This document shows, in pieces, positions 29,277-30,233 of a stretch of 30,233 nucleotides of DNA. The stretch's first letter is position 1. Every line of letters starts with the position of its first letter. The DNA is from JAHIYG01 sp041306075 (GTDB lineage Archaea; Altiarchaeota; Altiarchaeia; IMC4; SCGC-AAA252-I15): NCBI GenBank assembly GCA_041306075.1, contig JBFYKH010000056.1:1-30233 (forward strand), given 5' to 3'. The position numbers were made by a program, and so were the translations under genes. A model generated the notes under the pieces. That model worked only from the letters and a program-made list of their open reading frames with translations, made no database searches and was not told where the DNA came from.

Positions 29277-29800
29277 ACCATCCTGAAGACTATGTCGCCG
29301 CCCCGGTTGGCGGACACCATATGCTTCACGACCCTGCCCCCGTGCATGCTAGCCACAACCTGGGTTAAATCGCCGCCGGGGGCGAGCACGAAGGCTTCCG
29401 CGACGCCGCCGTCCTCGTCGAAGAACTCCCGGTGGACGGAGTACACCGGCCTCGTCAGATGCTTTTTCCGGGACAACAACCCCCTATAGTACCTGAACTT
29501 CCCCGCCAGATTCCTCAACACGTCCGGGGTCTCGACCTCAGGCGCAGGGTAGACTACGTCCGCCCCACGCTCCAAGACGGCGTCGCAGAACGCCCGGACA
29601 GCCCCATACTCCGCGTTCACGCTGATGAGATGGCCTTGCGGGTCCATGTCAAACACCGGCCTATCCCCGGCCTCCACCCGCACAGCATCGCCGAAACCCT
29701 CAAGCAGACTAGCATACACCCTCGCCCTGAGGCCGCCCCCATACTCCCCGGGCTGAGGCAACTCCCCCCCGCCCAGGCCGCCCCGCTCCCGCAAAGCCAT
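29273..29800 (-). CDS. Hypothetical protein (175 residues)
   Basis: From the ATG at 29800 the protein reads MALRERGGLGGGE, with a Gly-rich start and then an apparently globular alpha/beta domain: ARVYASLLEGFGDAVRVEAGD, AVRAFCDAVLERGADVVYPAPE, VLRNLAGKFRYYRGLLS, VAEAFVLAPGGDLTQVVASMHGG and a final DIVFRMV strand. It has a single Cys and no membrane segment. No family is recognised. A TATA-like box at 29829-29836 (minus strand TTATATTC) is about 33 bases upstream. It is the last host-like gene before the tRNA and integrase, and its base composition still matches the host. Confidence 0.65.
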   Translation of the reverse strand: MALRERGGLGGGELPQPGEYGGGLRARVYASLLEGFGDAVRVEAGDRPVFDMDPQGHLISVNAEYGAVRAFCDAVLERGADVVYPAPEVETPDVLRNLAGKFRYYRGLLSRKKHLTRPVYSVHREFFDEDGGVAEAFVLAPGGDLTQVVASMHGGRVVKHMVSANRGGDIVFRMV

Positions 29801-29828
29801 AATGCCCAAAACAATACTGGAACGGCAA

Positions 29829-29836
29829 GAATATAA
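29829..29836 (-). promoter_or_regulatory. TATA box for the 175-residue hypothetical protein
   Basis: The minus strand reads TTATATTC about 33 bases before the ATG at 29800. Confidence 0.4.
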
Positions 29837-29880
29837 CCCCCAATACAAACCCTTATAAACCAGCAACCCCTAATACAAAC
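29835..29880 (+). repeat. Direct repeat pair, 16 bases, 30-base period
   Basis: AACCCC(C/T)AATACAAAC occurs at 29835-29850 and again at 29865-29880 with a single mismatch. It lies in the A/C-rich gap before the tRNA. The role is unknown; a regulator site or a remnant of an integration event are possibilities. Confidence 0.5.
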
Positions 29881-29969
29881 ACTCGAGAAGCCTAAACAAA
29901 CTTTCATCAAATCCACTAGAAATGAATGCCTCCAAAGGCAGGATAAACCAACAAACCAAACAACAACAT

Positions 29970-30042
29970 GCCCCGATAGTGTAGCGGCCTATCATCTACG
30001 CTTGTCGAGCGTGGGACTGGGGTTCGAATCCCCATCGGGGCG
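29970..30042 (+). tRNA. tRNA-Asp, anticodon GTC
   Basis: The 73-base gene folds with a 7-pair acceptor stem (GCCCCGA with TCGGGGC), a D-arm of GTGTAGCGGCCTATCATC, and an anticodon arm TACGC-TTGTCGA-GCGTG whose loop gives GTC. It has a T-arm TGGGG-TTCGAAT-CCCCA. The discriminator is G, the Asp identity base, and CCA is not encoded. No intron is present. The gap before it (29801-29969) holds no gene and is A/C-rich (34 GC of 89 bases at 29881-29969). The gene is the apparent integration target of the element that follows. Confidence 0.97.
30018..30042 (+). other. Probable attachment site (attL) in the 3' end of tRNA-Asp
   Basis: Tyrosine recombinases of archaeal elements commonly recombine in the 3' half of a tRNA gene, leaving the tRNA intact at one end and a copy of its 3' part at the other. 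Here an integrase frame begins directly after this tRNA. The exact limits cannot be set without the other end of the element; the T-arm and acceptor strand are the minimum guess. Confidence 0.4.
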
Positions 30043-30233
30043 AAAAACCTGAATGACGAGCTCAAGGACGAGAGGATTCAGAAGTTACGAGACAAGCATA
30101 AGCGAATCTGGAGCAAGGGACTCAACCGAGGATTCTCAGACGAGGAACTCGACAAGTTCTTCTCAGTAATCGACAACCCGAAACACCTATTATGTTTCCA
30201 GATACAGGCATATCTCGGCCTCCGTATTTCCGA
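30043..30233 (+). CDS. Tyrosine recombinase/integrase fragment, probably the C-terminal part of an SSV-type split integrase (runs off the window)
   Basis: The frame reads AKNLNDELKDERIQKLRDKH, then LNRGFSDEELDKFF and FQIQAYLGLRIS, which is the start of a tyrosine-recombinase catalytic domain with its first catalytic Arg in the G-L-R-I-S motif. No ATG, GTG or TTG occurs in frame after the tRNA. The frame stays open back through the tRNA 3' part to a TAG at 29977-29979, again without a start codon. The N-terminal core-binding domain is missing. This is what an integrase gene interrupted by its own attP site would leave: int(C) beside the tRNA and int(N) at the far end. GC is 82 of 173 (47%) at 30061-30233, well below the host genes. 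Confidence 0.82.

Noticed and set aside
30053..30166. Short ATG-started frame just after tRNA-Asp
   Set aside because: It gives a Ser/Thr/Arg-rich peptide of 37 residues with no resemblance to a protein; the integrase lies in another frame of the same strand.
1..30233. CRISPR array, insertion sequence or rRNA
   Set aside because: I saw no regularly spaced repeats of CRISPR type, no transposase and no rRNA-like sequence; the only mobile-element signal is the integrase fragment at the right end.

Overview
This window is archaeal. Evidence: TATA boxes about 25-30 bases upstream of start codons (apparently leaderless transcripts), an isopentenyl phosphate kinase plus a UbiD-family decarboxylase (the archaeal modified mevalonate route), an archaeal-type tRNA-Asp without encoded CCA, an Mj-Mig-like DNA glycosylase and a TPD/CDIN1-type nuclease. 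Coding DNA is GC-rich (sample lines I counted run 58-72% GC) and tightly packed; no intergenic gap exceeds 300 bases. Several secreted or lipid-anchored Cys-rich proteins with Thr/Pro linkers, and archaeal [FeFe]-hydrogenase maturases, resemble what is known from DPANN-type archaea, but the lineage cannot be fixed from this sequence.

Layout. 1-4.3 kb: the start of a UbiD-family decarboxylase (minus), a four-gene plus-strand redox/membrane operon (secreted coiled-coil protein, ApbE flavin transferase without a signal peptide, ferric-reductase-like haem membrane protein, membrane-anchored coiled coil), then isopentenyl phosphate kinase (minus). 4.3-8 kb: an ABC export system with two permeases on the minus strand, one fused to a PrsW-like intramembrane protease, divergent from the ATPase. 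8-10.9 kb: a small protein, a Cys-rich calcium-repeat lipoprotein, a YfcE-type phosphodiesterase, a small protein and a CDIN1-like nuclease. 10.9-18 kb: CPA2 antiporter with TrkA-N domain, endonuclease III-like glycosylase, hypothetical protein, CutA, two GNAT-type proteins and a UvrC lacking its C-terminal helix-hairpin-helix domain. 18-20.4 kb (minus): a Cys-repeat lipoprotein and a PAS/long-coiled-coil protein.

20.5-24.1 kb is the most striking part: a HypC domain ([NiFe]-hydrogenase chaperone type) fused to HydE ([FeFe]-hydrogenase maturase), overlapping by 8 bases with HydG, followed by a membrane-tethered heavy-metal-associated (HMA) domain. No hydrogenase structural gene and no HydF are in the window. 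24.1-29.8 kb: Kazal-containing Cys-rich membrane protein, Sua5, a ferritin-like/RecA-like pair, a DUF362 ferredoxin-like protein, a membrane metallophosphoesterase and a hypothetical protein.

The right end is the edge of an apparent integrated element. The tRNA-Asp (GTC) is followed at once by a tyrosine-recombinase reading frame that has no start codon and stays open back through the tRNA 3' part, as expected for the C-terminal half of an SSV-type split integrase. GC falls to 47% in the integrase fragment (82 of 173 bases counted), against 58-72% in the host lines sampled.
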